From positions 62,001 to 126,000 of the forward strand of contig NZ_VSFF01000012.1 of assembly GCF_008085905.1 (NCBI RefSeq): a stretch of 64,000 bases of DNA, read 5' to 3'. How positions within the stretch are numbered: position 1 is the first letter of the stretch; every line of letters starts with the position of its first letter. Both the position numbers and the translations under genes were made by a program. Below, in pieces: positions 27,301-35,413 of the stretch. The DNA comes from Actinomadura syzygii. GTDB lineage: Bacteria > Actinomycetota > Actinomycetes > Streptosporangiales > Streptosporangiaceae. Below the pieces are notes generated by a model. That model saw only the letters and a list, made by a program, of their open reading frames with translations. It was not told where the DNA came from and did no database searches.

Positions 27301-27377
27301 GCATCGGCTGGACCGGCGTCACCCACGCCTGGCTCAACAAACTCCCTGCCGACTACTTCGACACCTTCCACCCATAG
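24360..27377 (+). CDS. Secreted trypsin-like protease / double SGNH hydrolase / FG-GAP fusion
   Basis: A 1005-aa exported multidomain protein. Residues 1-~36 are a signal peptide. Residues 37-~235 are a trypsin-fold protease beginning IING, with triad H75 (TAAHC), D110 and S199 (GDSGAG). Residues ~251-440 are a first SGNH domain whose nucleophile position is Gly (MPMGDG, 258), whose block-III Asn is lost (NAGTTEM), and whose His is Asn422 (DGLNPND), so it looks inactive. Residues ~462-670 are a second SGNH domain with S467 (LGSSTTYG), N568 (AGGNDV), D652 and H655 (DGNHPTDQG) intact. Residues ~700-1005 are FG-GAP repeats (DVDGDGFPD, DINGDKRAD, DLDGDGKAD), likely calcium-binding and adhesive. 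ATG 24360 gives the normal signal peptide. Confidence 0.9.
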   Translation: MMRRVSPERPWSRGLAIALIAVLAVLGAPAAPSARAIINGEVALGSWGQVEVLLDGSYRCTGSLIAPNWVLTAAHCVPSAGRMTVRVGGRIRGLGETFEVRRNVPHPNTDVTLLELNGEVENFNRIIEYDDTRRPPVFQQVDIHGFGPTEPGGPPALELRSARLEVELNRAVPPMRDWGPDGALLQMQPFRGSPIQGDSGAGVIRDGRLQGVYVGLHGPQQYAVALQAIQGWIYQQTRRRPAGAAERIEDLAVMPMGDGRAQGYGSSHGSGFRDELRRRAISEVHSLDFVGSQRSGQTPDPDHEGYPGATIGEIARRADTAVGQYKPNVVLLNAGTTEMERGVAGAAAEMGTLIDQVLEDAPKAAVLVSTLAPVRDETVQSRIAAFNKEIPGVVAQRARAGKHVAVVDMGEVTTDDLADDGLNPNDRGYTKMAEAFDAAIATASVENWIVGPGDEQRYAYRAMPLGSSTTYGEKSSDGNGYRDVLDQGLQGIAERNGGETGEGGAKVKLMNDTDDTPQVDMVGSVRVGRMADRDNEGWPGRRIHEIADKATCSVKLYKPNVITLIAGGNDVNQNYQMDGAIGRLESLIRQISKDAESTLVLVAGVQPYTDPAWDARGKTFNAQIPGLVERLGDEGVNVMYVDHGLQLSDIGPDGNHPTDQGYDKIGAAFVKAANEANAQGRILDPVYQDSGEVSDACGITDGGTGTDDKSSKLGTHWDDRGVIQAKQFPSTDRFWMVDINQDRKAEFVTVDKNQNFRFWWNGGPSGNAWVPFVEGQNSYKPRAGAVGNQLRFGDVDGDGFPDCMVVDLKGTIDLHTWKAGNPAGSRMCMEPRDNTHVYSNGSAGERLNIDPSTKIRFADVTGGGRDDYLLIKPDGATTAWYNRGFATERQLTYLDWTPPQQISGALQNPREIRYADINGDKRADRILITLKGGARAWINEGPRGSGGTYRDIGKIAEDGDLPPKDIQFADLDGDGKADFLRIGWTGVTHAWLNKLPADYFDTFHP

Positions 27378-27395
27378 TCCGCGTTCCCCATAGGA

Positions 27396-27429
27396 CGGTC
27401 CTGCGGCCTCGAATCAGGCCGCAGGACCG
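27396..27429. terminator. Bidirectional hairpin terminator
   Basis: A perfect 14-bp stem (CGGTCCTGCGGCCT and its complement) with loop CGAATC, between the convergent stops at 27377 and 27491. Confidence 0.85.
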
Positions 27430-27490
27430 AACGCTTTGAAGCTGCCTTCAGTGGCCGATGTGTGTCGGCCATGGCTGCGGTCCGGCCGGG

Positions 27491-27655
27491 TCAGTGCCCG
27501 CGGGCGGGGAGGATCCGCTTAACCGCCAGGGCGGCGGAGACGACGGTGAAGAGGGCCAGGCCGATCCAGAGGGCCTGCAGGCCGAGCCAGGGGGAGGCGG
27601 CCGCCGCGCCGCCGAAGCCGGCGGCCACGCCGCCGATGGGGGGATTGTTATACAT
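27491..27655 (-). CDS. Tiny single-pass membrane protein
   Basis: A 54-aa peptide (57 aa if it starts at ATG 27664). A Gly/Ala-rich head (MYNNPPIGGVAAGFGG) precedes a hydrophobic helix (WLGLQALWIGLALFTVVSAAL) and a basic tail (KRILPARGH), predicting an N-out, C-in orientation. It follows the glycosyltransferase stop at 27658 directly, with AAAGGA upstream, so the two are probably translated from one message. It may be an accessory subunit of the glycosyltransferase; I know of no family name. Confidence 0.65.
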   Translation of the reverse strand: MYNNPPIGGVAAGFGGAAAASPWLGLQALWIGLALFTVVSAALAVKRILPARGH

Positions 27656-27657
27656 GC

Positions 27658-29031
27658 CTACCATTTCCTTTCTTTGCGCCAGGCGGCCTGCCAGAAGGCA
27701 CGGGCCTGGACGATCTGGAGGAAGACGTCGAAGATCATTTCGACGACGATGGTGCCGGCGAGGGCCATCTGGAGCGGCCCGCGCTGCCGGACGGTGACCA
27801 CCCGCTCGACCATGAAGATGACGGTGACGGCGGCCCAGATCGGGCTGATCTGGATCCCGCCGAGCCAGATCGCCGAGTAGGCGAGCGAGGACAGGTAGGC
27901 GGTGATCACCAGGATGCCGATCAGGGAGAGGAACTGCCGGCCCCAGTAGGGGCGGGTGATCGGCGTCCAGCCGTAGTCGAGGAGGTTCTCCAGGGCGCCG
28001 CGTTTCCAGCGCAGCCGCTGCTGGGCCAGCTCGCGCCAGGTCGGCATGACCTCGGTGGTGAGGGTGCACTCCTTCGGGCACAGGATGCGGAATCCGAGAT
28101 GAAGGATGGCGAGGGTGAGTTCGTTGTCCTCGGTCAGCACCCGGACGTCGTAGACGTGGGGGAGGCCGGGGAGGCGGCGTTCGCGGCGGGCGGCGACCAC
28201 CTTCTGAAGGGTGGCGGCGCGGAAGATGGTGGCCGTGCCGGTCAGGACGAGCGCCTTGCCCTGGAGCCGCCGGACGTCCCGGGCGTAGCGGGCGTACTCG
28301 TTGCGCTGGAACATCCCCACCGTGCCGCCGCCCGGTTTGCCGGTGAACGTGCCGCCGACCGCGGCGTAGCGGCCCGAGGCGAGGTAGTCGACGCCGTTGC
28401 GGATGAAGCCGGGGTCGAGCGCCGAGTCGGCGTCCATCACCATGATCGCGTCGTCCGGGCCGAAGATCGGGAGCAGCCGGTCGAGGACCTGGTTCAGCGC
28501 GCCCGCCTTCTTGTGCCGGTTCCCGCGCGTGCCGACGATCTCGACGCCGCAGAGCTGGGCGAACGCGGCGGTGGCGTCGGTGCAGTTGTCCGCGATGACG
28601 ACGATGTGGTCCGGCGGGCGTTCCTGCTGGCGCAGGGAGGCGATCGTCTCGGTGATCTGCTTCGCTTCGTTGTGCGCCGGGATGAGGACCGTCACCCTCA
28701 TCGCGTCCGCGTGGATGGGCGGCAGGTCGCGTTTGCCGTCCCGGGGGTGGGACCGGGTCGGTGCCGGGCGCGGGTGGGGCGGTGGCGTGGCGACCGGTCG
28801 GCGAGGAGCGGCGGGTGCACGTGGTGCGACCGGTTGCGGGGGTGCCGGGCGGCGGCGCGGCATCACCCGGTCGGGGACGGTGATGGTCGGTGAGGTGCCG
28901 AGGTCCCATGCGGTCGGGACCGCCAACCGGCCGGGTGCGGGGGTTTCGCGCTGGGAGAGCCGGTGGTGTCCCAGGTGGCGACCGGTGGGACGCTGCGGGA
29001 CGGTCATGCCGTGCTCGGAGTCGGGGCGCAT
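27658..29031 (-). CDS. GT2 membrane glycosyltransferase
   Basis: A 457-aa processive-type family 2 glycosyltransferase. The first ~110 residues are Pro/Arg-rich and probably disordered. The GT-A core starts RVTVLIPAHNEAKQI, with a DxD-type MDADSALDPGF, the acceptor/base TEDNELT, and QQRLRWKRG (the QxxRW signature of cellulose/hyaluronan/NAG synthases). C-terminal helices (FLSLIGILVITAYLSSLAY, ISPIWAAVTVIFM) form the membrane channel part. It likely polymerizes an extracellular glycan; the sugar is unknown. ATG 29031 is one base from the sortase stop, so they are co-transcribed. Confidence 0.88.
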   Translation of the reverse strand: MRPDSEHGMTVPQRPTGRHLGHHRLSQRETPAPGRLAVPTAWDLGTSPTITVPDRVMPRRRPAPPQPVAPRAPAAPRRPVATPPPHPRPAPTRSHPRDGKRDLPPIHADAMRVTVLIPAHNEAKQITETIASLRQQERPPDHIVVIADNCTDATAAFAQLCGVEIVGTRGNRHKKAGALNQVLDRLLPIFGPDDAIMVMDADSALDPGFIRNGVDYLASGRYAAVGGTFTGKPGGGTVGMFQRNEYARYARDVRRLQGKALVLTGTATIFRAATLQKVVAARRERRLPGLPHVYDVRVLTEDNELTLAILHLGFRILCPKECTLTTEVMPTWRELAQQRLRWKRGALENLLDYGWTPITRPYWGRQFLSLIGILVITAYLSSLAYSAIWLGGIQISPIWAAVTVIFMVERVVTVRQRGPLQMALAGTIVVEMIFDVFLQIVQARAFWQAAWRKERKW

Positions 29032-29032
29032 G

Positions 29033-29692
29033 TCAGCGGGCCCCCGTGCCGCTGACCCGGGCCAGGTGGCCGAAGGCGATGACGTTGTCGGTGTAGTGGC
29101 CGCTGCGGCGGTCGAAGCGCCCGCCGCAGGTGATCAGCCGGATCGCCGCATAGCCGGGGTCGCCGTACACCCGCCGGGTGGGGAACCGATTCTTGCCGAC
29201 GTGTTCGACCGAGTCGATCCGGAACTCGGCGGTGCGGCCATCGGTGCGCAGGACGTTCGCGCGGTCGCCGGGGCGGAGGGCGCCCAGGCGGTAGAAGACC
29301 GCGGGGCCGTCGGCCGTGTCCACATGTCCGATGATCACGGCCGCCCCGCGGCTGCCGGGAGCGGCGCCGAGCCGGTACCAGCCCGCCTCCTGGGCGCGGG
29401 GGAGCGGCGGCGTCTCGACGGTCTGGTCCGGATTCTTGGCCAGCATCATCAGCGGTGTCCGGACGGCGATCCGCGGTACGTCGAGACGCAACGGCACCGA
29501 AGGCGGCAACACCAGGGACGACGCTGTGTGTGCGGGGAGCCTGGACGCGGCCTCACCGGGCGTGGGCGGAGCGGCGGCCTGGTGTTCTTGTTCTCTGAAC
29601 GCTTGCACGATCAGAAGGGCCGCCACGACCAGGCCGGACAGCCCGACGGCGGCGGCCGCAAGGACGCGCGGGCGCGGGCCACGATGCACCAC
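29033..29692 (-). CDS. Class E/F-like sortase
   Basis: About 219 aa. An N-terminal basic segment precedes a membrane anchor (VLAAAAVGLSGLVVAALLIV). The sortase barrel has the catalytic His in AAVIIGHVDTADG, Cys in IRLITCGGRFD, and a C-terminal region YTDNVIAFG; the nearby FDRRSG supplies a candidate Arg. The frame is open to a TTG at 29833 and has an ATG at 29812, but that stretch is AT-rich with non-genomic codon use, so I choose GTG 29692, preceded by a G6 run. It would anchor or process surface proteins. It shares an operon with the GT2 gene. Confidence 0.82.
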   Translation of the reverse strand: MVHRGPRPRVLAAAAVGLSGLVVAALLIVQAFREQEHQAAAPPTPGEAASRLPAHTASSLVLPPSVPLRLDVPRIAVRTPLMMLAKNPDQTVETPPLPRAQEAGWYRLGAAPGSRGAAVIIGHVDTADGPAVFYRLGALRPGDRANVLRTDGRTAEFRIDSVEHVGKNRFPTRRVYGDPGYAAIRLITCGGRFDRRSGHYTDNVIAFGHLARVSGTGAR

Positions 29693-30247
29693 GGGACGTA
29701 CCCCCCGCTCGACCGATGGTGATGGCGCCGTGTATTGCGGCGCAGATGGGAACCGTAATGCTTCGTTTGAAGATTCATGCTTTGTGTGAGTAAAACCGCA
29801 ATTGAACGGCATGTGACTTGTGAGGTTCTCCAATCATGATCGGCTAATGATGGTTCAGTTGGCGAAGGCGCTTCTATCGCCCGGCCCGGACCAAAGCGGT
29901 CGCCTGGCAGTGCTTGCTCGTGGGCTCCGACCTGCGGGGATGCGGTTCCTTCGGGCAGAGGGTGGGGCTCGTCCGGAAGGGTGGTGACGACGAATGGGCG
30001 CCCGGGCCGGGGTACAAGTGGTGCTGGCCGGAAGCGGCCTCTCTATCGTCCGCAAAACCCGTCGTCACCGGTCAAGGTCAAATTGAGTGGTCCATCGCCT
30101 GCGTCCGAAACACTTTCAGCGAGGGGGCCACGTAACGGGTTTGCTTTGACGCCACGTCCACAGTCGCTCAGTGATGCCGCAGTCGTGCCGCCCGGACGGC
30201 TCGTCGGGGCGAGCGTTTCGCGGCGGTCGAACCGCAATGGTTCACGG
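29693..30247. other. Intergenic region
   Basis: 555 bases. The 29740-29860 part is AT-rich and probably carries the sortase-GT2 promoter. I see no gene with credible codon usage in the remainder. Confidence 0.4.
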
Positions 30248-31735
30248 TCAGGTGCATTGGCCGGCGAGGGCGGTGCCGGATAGTTCCGAGCAGCCGACGT
30301 AGTTGTGGTCGCGCAGCCGCGCGGTCATCGGGTCGCTGGTGAGGAATTCCAGGTAGTCGGCGGTCAGGCCGCGCGGCTGTCCCGCGGTGTAGAGGTACTC
30401 GGTCGCGACGAAATGGTAGGAGCCCTTCAACGTGGCCGAGCGTGTGGCCGGGATGCCGTCGATGCGGAGGGTTCTGACGTTCGGGAAGTAGGTGAGCGCG
30501 TCGGCTTCGGCGTATCCGATGGCGTTCGGGGTGCGGTCGATGTAGGTGAGCAGGTCCATGGTGGTGTTCATCGTGCAGGCGGCCGGTGTGCTCTGGGGGG
30601 CGGTCGGGCAGGTGGCCGAGGCTGGGAAGTCGGTGCTTCGGGTGCCCAGGACGCTCTGCTCGAAGCTCCTTCGGGTGCCCGAGCCGTTGTCGCGTCCGAC
30701 CACGATGAAGCTGCCGTTCGCCGGGGACGGGCTGTTCCGGAACAGGTCGCGGAGTTGTGCGGTGGTCAGGTCGGACAGCTTGAGGTTCTTGTTGGCCACC
30801 ACGGCGAAGATCACCAGTCCCACCGGGCGGACGCTCAGCCCCGGCGTGTTCCCGTCCTCCTCGCCGTCGGTCATGGCGATCACTCCCGGGGTCGGACGCT
30901 GGCGCAGGTCGTCCAGGCCGGCGCCGCTTCCCACGGCGGAGATCGTGATCGACGCGCCTGTGCAGGCGTTCTCGTACTCGTTGGCCACGTTGTTGGCGAT
31001 CGGCGCGAATGCGGTCGAGCCCTGGACGGTCAACGCGCCGATCGCGCAGTCGGGGGCGGGGGTGACGACCCGGTTCGCCAGATAGATGCCACCGGTGAGG
31101 CCGAACAACAGCAAAAGGACCGTGCCCACGGCGATCACCCTGAACCAGTAGCGACGATCGTGGGGTTTGCGGCGCTGGATCTCGCCGCCCCGCACCGTGC
31201 CGCCGTCGACGACCTCGTAGTTGCGGTCGTTGGATGTGCCGGTCCCCGAGGCCGTTTCTTTGAGCAGGACCAGCAACTTGAAGCCGATTCCCCGGTTAAG
31301 CGAGAAGAGAGGCAGGACGATCTTCGACCGATCGTCGGGTGGCTGCATCTCCTCATCGGGGGCGTCGATGGTCTTTCTGCGCACGTGCTCTGAATCGCGG
31401 ACCTTGAAATGGACGACCTCGCGTCCGGGGAACTGGAACGACAGCGGCAGAGCGAAGTCCTGTTCCACGATGTCGTCCCGGCCGGCGCTGGCGATGTCCA
31501 GGACGACCAGGCTCCCCTTGTCGATCTCCTGTCCCTGGGAGGAGATCTCCCACATGTCCGGACCGTCGTCCTGGAAGGTCCGGTTGATCGGCTCGTCGTA
31601 CAGCACGGCCCAGCTGATCAGCCGCCGCTTGCGGAACCTGCCGTACACCAGGCCGCAGACGAACGTCACCACGCCGACCGTCAGCCCGGTCAACAGCCCC
31701 CGACTGTCAAGCGCCGAATTCAAGCTGGTCAGCAT
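30248..31735 (-). CDS. Membrane-anchored PstS-like substrate-binding protein
   Basis: A 495-aa protein. It has a membrane helix near the N-terminus (GLLTGLTVGVVTFVCGLVYG), a cytoplasmic domain of ~170 residues of unrecognised type, a second helix (VIAVGTVLLLLFGLTGGIYL), then an extracytoplasmic PBP2/PstS-like domain (LTVQGSTAFAPIANNVANEY, SAVGSGAGLDDL, VVGRDNGSGTRRSFEQ, TPNAIGYAEADAL). These are phosphate-binding-type motifs, but no phosphate transporter genes are adjacent. ATG 31735 follows GGGAGAAGG. The cytoplasmic part could relay binding as a signal; that is inference. Confidence 0.82.
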   Translation of the reverse strand: MLTSLNSALDSRGLLTGLTVGVVTFVCGLVYGRFRKRRLISWAVLYDEPINRTFQDDGPDMWEISSQGQEIDKGSLVVLDIASAGRDDIVEQDFALPLSFQFPGREVVHFKVRDSEHVRRKTIDAPDEEMQPPDDRSKIVLPLFSLNRGIGFKLLVLLKETASGTGTSNDRNYEVVDGGTVRGGEIQRRKPHDRRYWFRVIAVGTVLLLLFGLTGGIYLANRVVTPAPDCAIGALTVQGSTAFAPIANNVANEYENACTGASITISAVGSGAGLDDLRQRPTPGVIAMTDGEEDGNTPGLSVRPVGLVIFAVVANKNLKLSDLTTAQLRDLFRNSPSPANGSFIVVGRDNGSGTRRSFEQSVLGTRSTDFPASATCPTAPQSTPAACTMNTTMDLLTYIDRTPNAIGYAEADALTYFPNVRTLRIDGIPATRSATLKGSYHFVATEYLYTAGQPRGLTADYLEFLTSDPMTARLRDHNYVGCSELSGTALAGQCT

Positions 31736-32307
31736 GAGCCTTCTCCCTGAACGCGGAGGAACCGGCCACAATGAGACGCTCAAACTACCGCGAACCGTTC
31801 AGTAAAAGGCTTGCACATTCCGACGTCACCCGCCGTTAACCAACAAGTGAACCGCGATTGGCGGTTGATTCATCCGCGAGAAAATCCGACCGCTGCTCGC
31901 GGCCCACAATGGACCGATTCAATGGCTGGATCCGCAGGTCCACTGGAGCCCCACCCCGCCCAACCGCGCCTTCATCGACTCCGACGAGCCACCGCTGCGG
32001 CAGACCAGAGACGCCGCACCGTACGGGTCTTGCCTGCGGTCTACTCCCGGCTCGTCGTGCGGCTCTTTCGTCAATGGTGCCTGGCATTCTCGTCCGGTGG
32101 TGGCCGGGACGTCTGGCGGGGTGGCGGGGACGTCGCGGAAGCGGTGCAGGCCCGCGCGCCGGAGGCGGGCCGCTGACCGGACAGGTAGGCCATAACCGGT
32201 CAAAGTACCCATATGTGGCCTTGTGGCAACAAACGGTGCGCGTTCATACTCGCGGCACAACCCGGGCTCCCATTCAAAAAGCCGGGAAACGTGAAAGGTA
32301 TTCACGC
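31736..32307. other. Intergenic region
   Basis: 572 bases between divergent genes. No supported gene; open frames here lack ribosome sites and family features. Both promoters must lie here. Confidence 0.45.
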
Positions 32308-32904
32308 ATGCGTCGTTCATTTGTGGTGGTCATGCTCGCCCTCGCGACCGCCTTCGCCCTCGCCGCCCCACCGGCTACGGCGGCACCGGTGCGCCCCGCC
32401 ACGCACTTCGGGTGGGTCCATGTCACTTCGGCCAACCAGGCCACTCTGCTCCACGGCCGCAGCGTCCAGGATGCATTAGCAGGGACCACCATCTACTCCA
32501 CCGCCAACAGCCGCTATGTGTCCGCCGAGCTGGGTTACACCGGCGGCGATCAAGGCATGCTGCGGGCCCGCGCAACAGCCATTGGCGCGTGGGAGCAGTA
32601 CAGCTTCTATGTATCTGGGTCCACCGTGACGATCTACTCCACCGCCAACAACCGGTACGTGTCCGCCGAGTTGGGCTACACCGGCGGCGACCAGGGCATG
32701 CTGCGGGCCCGCGCGACGGCCGTCGGCCCGTGGGAGAAGTTCAACCTGCTCTACAACCAGAGCACCGGCAGGTGGGCGTTGCAGTCTCAGGCCAACAGCC
32801 GGTATGTGTCCGCCGAGCTTGGCTACACCGGCGGAGACCAAGGGATGCTGCGGGCCCGCGCGACAGAGATAGGCCCGTGGGAGCAGTACGTGCTCAACGG
32901 CTGA
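32308..32904 (+). CDS. Secreted fascin-like triple-repeat protein
   Basis: A 198-aa protein. A signal peptide (MRRSFVVVMLALATAFALA to ATA-A) precedes three near-identical units of about 47-49 residues, each with NSRYVSAELGYTGGDQGMLR, ARAT and GPWEQY-type ends. The N-x-RYVSAE...LRARA pattern resembles beta-trefoil fascin/actin-crosslinking repeats found in secreted carbohydrate-binding modules. Three units would make one trefoil. ATG 32308 has GAAAGG nine bases upstream. The ligand, probably a glycan, is unknown. Confidence 0.85.
   Translation: MRRSFVVVMLALATAFALAAPPATAAPVRPATHFGWVHVTSANQATLLHGRSVQDALAGTTIYSTANSRYVSAELGYTGGDQGMLRARATAIGAWEQYSFYVSGSTVTIYSTANNRYVSAELGYTGGDQGMLRARATAVGPWEKFNLLYNQSTGRWALQSQANSRYVSAELGYTGGDQGMLRARATEIGPWEQYVLNG
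32506..32862 (+). repeat. Three tandem coding repeats
   Basis: Units start at about 32506, 32647 and 32794 (periods 141 and 147 bases) and share a block of about 70 bases at high identity, covering YVSAELGYTGGDQGMLRARA. This suggests recent internal duplication or ongoing homogenization. Confidence 0.85.
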
Positions 32905-33231
32905 GGCCGCTGCCCGCGATTAGGCCAACTCGGTGCCGACGGGGCTAACGCACCGTCGGCACCGAAGCACGACAACCTGACCGACCAGTGGACGATCGTG
33001 TCGACCGCACCCAGTTCTGACAGTCTCACCAAGACCCGAGCCCAGCAAGCAGCAGACTCAACCTGACGACCGGTCAGACAGTTTTCAGAACACGCACCTA
33101 GCCGTCCAGCCCAACCATGCCCATGGGCCCCACGTACCCCTTCGTCACGACGATGTTCAGGTGATCCAAATCGTGTCAGGGCGGCCGTGCCCACGCGCAC
33201 TGGGTGACAGGATCGCGATCAACGCCAACGC
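32905..33231. other. Intergenic region with a terminator
   Basis: 327 bases. Apart from the hairpin at its left end I see nothing supported. Confidence 0.4.
32931..32964 (+). terminator. Hairpin terminator
   Basis: A perfect 12-bp stem (CGGTGCCGACGG and its complement) with a 10-base loop, starting 27 bases after the fascin-like stop. Confidence 0.75.
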
Positions 33232-34197
33232 ATGGCCGGAGGCGGACGGGCTGCCGCGGCCGGTTCGCCGCACATGATGGCCTGGTCAGCGCTTACCGTG
33301 CCGAAGGTGAGCGATCCGGCCGAGTCTGGCACACCCCCGAATGAGCCGGTGGACCCGGCGGACGCGGAGGGAGCGAGTCCTCCCCTGGCCACAGGCCGCG
33401 GGCGGCGGCGTGCCCGGATCACCGAACCCACGCAGCAGGAACTCGACGCGCTTCCCGTCGAACAGCGTCTTGAGCTCCTGAGCCGGCGGCGGGCCGGTCG
33501 ACACCAGACCCTCAATAGCATCGGCATCCTGTTCGGCGTGGTGTTCACGTTGGCCGGCCTCGTCGCCACGTGGCTGACCCTGCACAACGCCGAACAGGGT
33601 CAGATCACCGACCGGTACAACAAAGCCACCGAGCAGTTGAGCTCGTCCGATCCCGCTGTCCGGCTCAGTGCCATCTACGCTTTGCGGCGACTTCTCGATG
33701 ACTCCGCACGGGATCGACGCGGCATCATCCGGACCTTGGCGGGCTACGTACGGTTACACGCCCAAGATCGGGCCACTGGTCCCAACACCAACAAGAGCGA
33801 TCTGGCCGTCGATGTTCGAGCCGCCCTCGGCGTGATCCCTGTCCGGCGACCGCACTTCACCACCTGCTGGCGCGGGGGCTGTAACTACGAGGCTGATCTG
33901 TCAAACATCAGCTTCCGCGGCAAGAGCCTTGTCGAACTGGACCTGGGTGGGACGAACTTGGGCGGCGCGGACCTGCGGTCGGTGGATCTGAGCTTCGCAT
34001 CCCTGGTCCATGCGCGCCTGGAAGGCGCGAAACTCGAAGGCGCGAAGCTCTCCGATACCAGGCTCACCGGCGCCACCCTGCGCGGCGCGACGTGGTCCAG
34101 GACAACGCAATGGCCCGCGAGCGTAGGAGGAGCAACGGGGATGCGGACCCGCTCAGCAGAACGCAAGAAGGGTATCTATGTCGTAACTCTGCCATAG
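33232..34197 (+). CDS. Pentapeptide-repeat membrane protein
   Basis: Up to 321 aa. A disordered Pro/Arg-rich head is followed by one membrane helix (SIGILFGVVFTLAGLVATWLTL), a helical segment (ITDRYNKATEQLSSSDPAVR, AIYALRRLLDDSARDRR), and a C-terminal right-handed beta-helix of pentapeptide repeats (LVELDLGGTNLGGADLRSVD, ARLEGAKLEGAKL, TGATLRGATW). This architecture is widespread in actinobacteria and its function is unknown. No good ribosome site marks the start; ATG 33277 and GTG 33307 are alternatives. Confidence 0.82.
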   Translation: MAGGGRAAAAGSPHMMAWSALTVPKVSDPAESGTPPNEPVDPADAEGASPPLATGRGRRRARITEPTQQELDALPVEQRLELLSRRRAGRHQTLNSIGILFGVVFTLAGLVATWLTLHNAEQGQITDRYNKATEQLSSSDPAVRLSAIYALRRLLDDSARDRRGIIRTLAGYVRLHAQDRATGPNTNKSDLAVDVRAALGVIPVRRPHFTTCWRGGCNYEADLSNISFRGKSLVELDLGGTNLGGADLRSVDLSFASLVHARLEGAKLEGAKLSDTRLTGATLRGATWSRTTQWPASVGGATGMRTRSAERKKGIYVVTLP

Positions 34198-34634
34198 GCC
34201 GACCGGTCGGACGACACCTTGTACAGCACAACGCACCGCGCGACTGCACCCTACTGCTCAGCGGGATACCGGCGAGTTGGCTGGTGGGCTGGGCCGTGCC
34301 CGTGTTGGGCATCACGCTGCTCGCCTTCCTGGTGAGCGGTTCTCTGGATTCGCGGCCCGCGATCGGGTGGCGATTCGACGCAGGACTCTCGTCCGCGACT
34401 TCTCATGAATCCCCGGCATGCTCATCGCCGTTCTCCCAGGTTGGACAGCAGGTTGACGGCCGACGGGCTGTTGGAACGGGATAAGGGGGGTGCGCGGGGC
34501 AACCGGTTGGCCATAGGTGACTGGGTTTTGTTGAAGGCTGCCGGATTTGCTTTGCGCCGTTGATGTCCCTGTGCGGGTGCCACTAGCAAGGCATGCGGTG
34601 TAGAAGGTCTTCCCACTCCTAGAAAGAGACGGAC
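34198..34634. other. Intergenic region
   Basis: 437 bases. A short plus-strand frame reads through a hydrophobic stretch (WLVGWAVPVLGITLLAFLVSG), but it overlaps the previous gene in another frame and has no start signal. I treat it as non-coding or a remnant. Confidence 0.35.
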
Positions 34635-35258
34635 ATGAAGAGAGTCGTTTCAATCGCTCACCTGGCGATCCTGGCCACGATCGGGGGAGCGGCGGGGGTC
34701 GTGGCGGTCTCGGCGGCCGTCCAGGCGGCCACCGGTCAAGGACGGCAGGGCCTGACAGCGCAAGTCCTGGACGTCCAGGGCAAGGAAGTCGGGAAGTTGA
34801 CCGTCGCGGGAGCCGACGGGGGATTCCAGCGAGTGTCGGTCCAGGTGTGGGGCCTGCCCGCCGGTTTCCATGGTTTCCATATCCATGCGACCGGCAAGTG
34901 CGATCCCGGGGCCGTCGATCCCAACACCGGCAAGGTCAGCCCCTTCTTCACCGCCGGTCCGCACCTGGACCTGGGTGGGACGCACGGTCACGGGGCGCAC
35001 GCGGGTGACCTGCCGAACCTGCTGATCGGGCAGGACGGGCGCGGAACGTCGGAGACGGTCACCGACCGGTTCCGGGCCGAGGACCTGCTGGACGCCGACG
35101 GCAGCGCGATCGTGGTCCACGCGCTGGCCGACAACCACGGCAACATCCCGGAGCGGTACGAGTCCGGCGGCAAGAAGGGCCCGGACGCCGACACCCTGAA
35201 GGCGGGCGACTCAGGCGGCCGCACGGCCTGCGGAGTGATCGCCGACCATAAGAACTGA
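34635..35258 (+). CDS. sodC: Secreted Cu/Zn superoxide dismutase
   Basis: A 207-aa exported enzyme that dismutates superoxide outside the membrane. It has an N-terminal signal/anchor (HLAILATIGGAAGVVAVSAAV). Copper/zinc ligands are in GFHIHATGKCDPGAV, in the zinc loop (AGPHLDLGGTHGHGAHAGD) and in VVHALADNHGNIP. The disulfide Cys pair is CDP and TACGVIA. ATG 34635 follows GAAAGAGACGGAC. It is a monocistronic unit. Confidence 0.93.
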   Translation: MKRVVSIAHLAILATIGGAAGVVAVSAAVQAATGQGRQGLTAQVLDVQGKEVGKLTVAGADGGFQRVSVQVWGLPAGFHGFHIHATGKCDPGAVDPNTGKVSPFFTAGPHLDLGGTHGHGAHAGDLPNLLIGQDGRGTSETVTDRFRAEDLLDADGSAIVVHALADNHGNIPERYESGGKKGPDADTLKAGDSGGRTACGVIADHKN

Positions 35259-35413
35259 TACCGCGCTGGTCCGGAAGGCTCCATAGCCCGCTCTGAGATA
35301 CGGCCACGTCGCGGACAGCCCGCAGTTCATCCCCGTCCTGAAGAAGGTGAGGGTAAGCGGTCCCGTCGGCCGATCCCGCATCCGGCCGGACGCCAAGGGC
35401 GGCAGGGTTTGAG

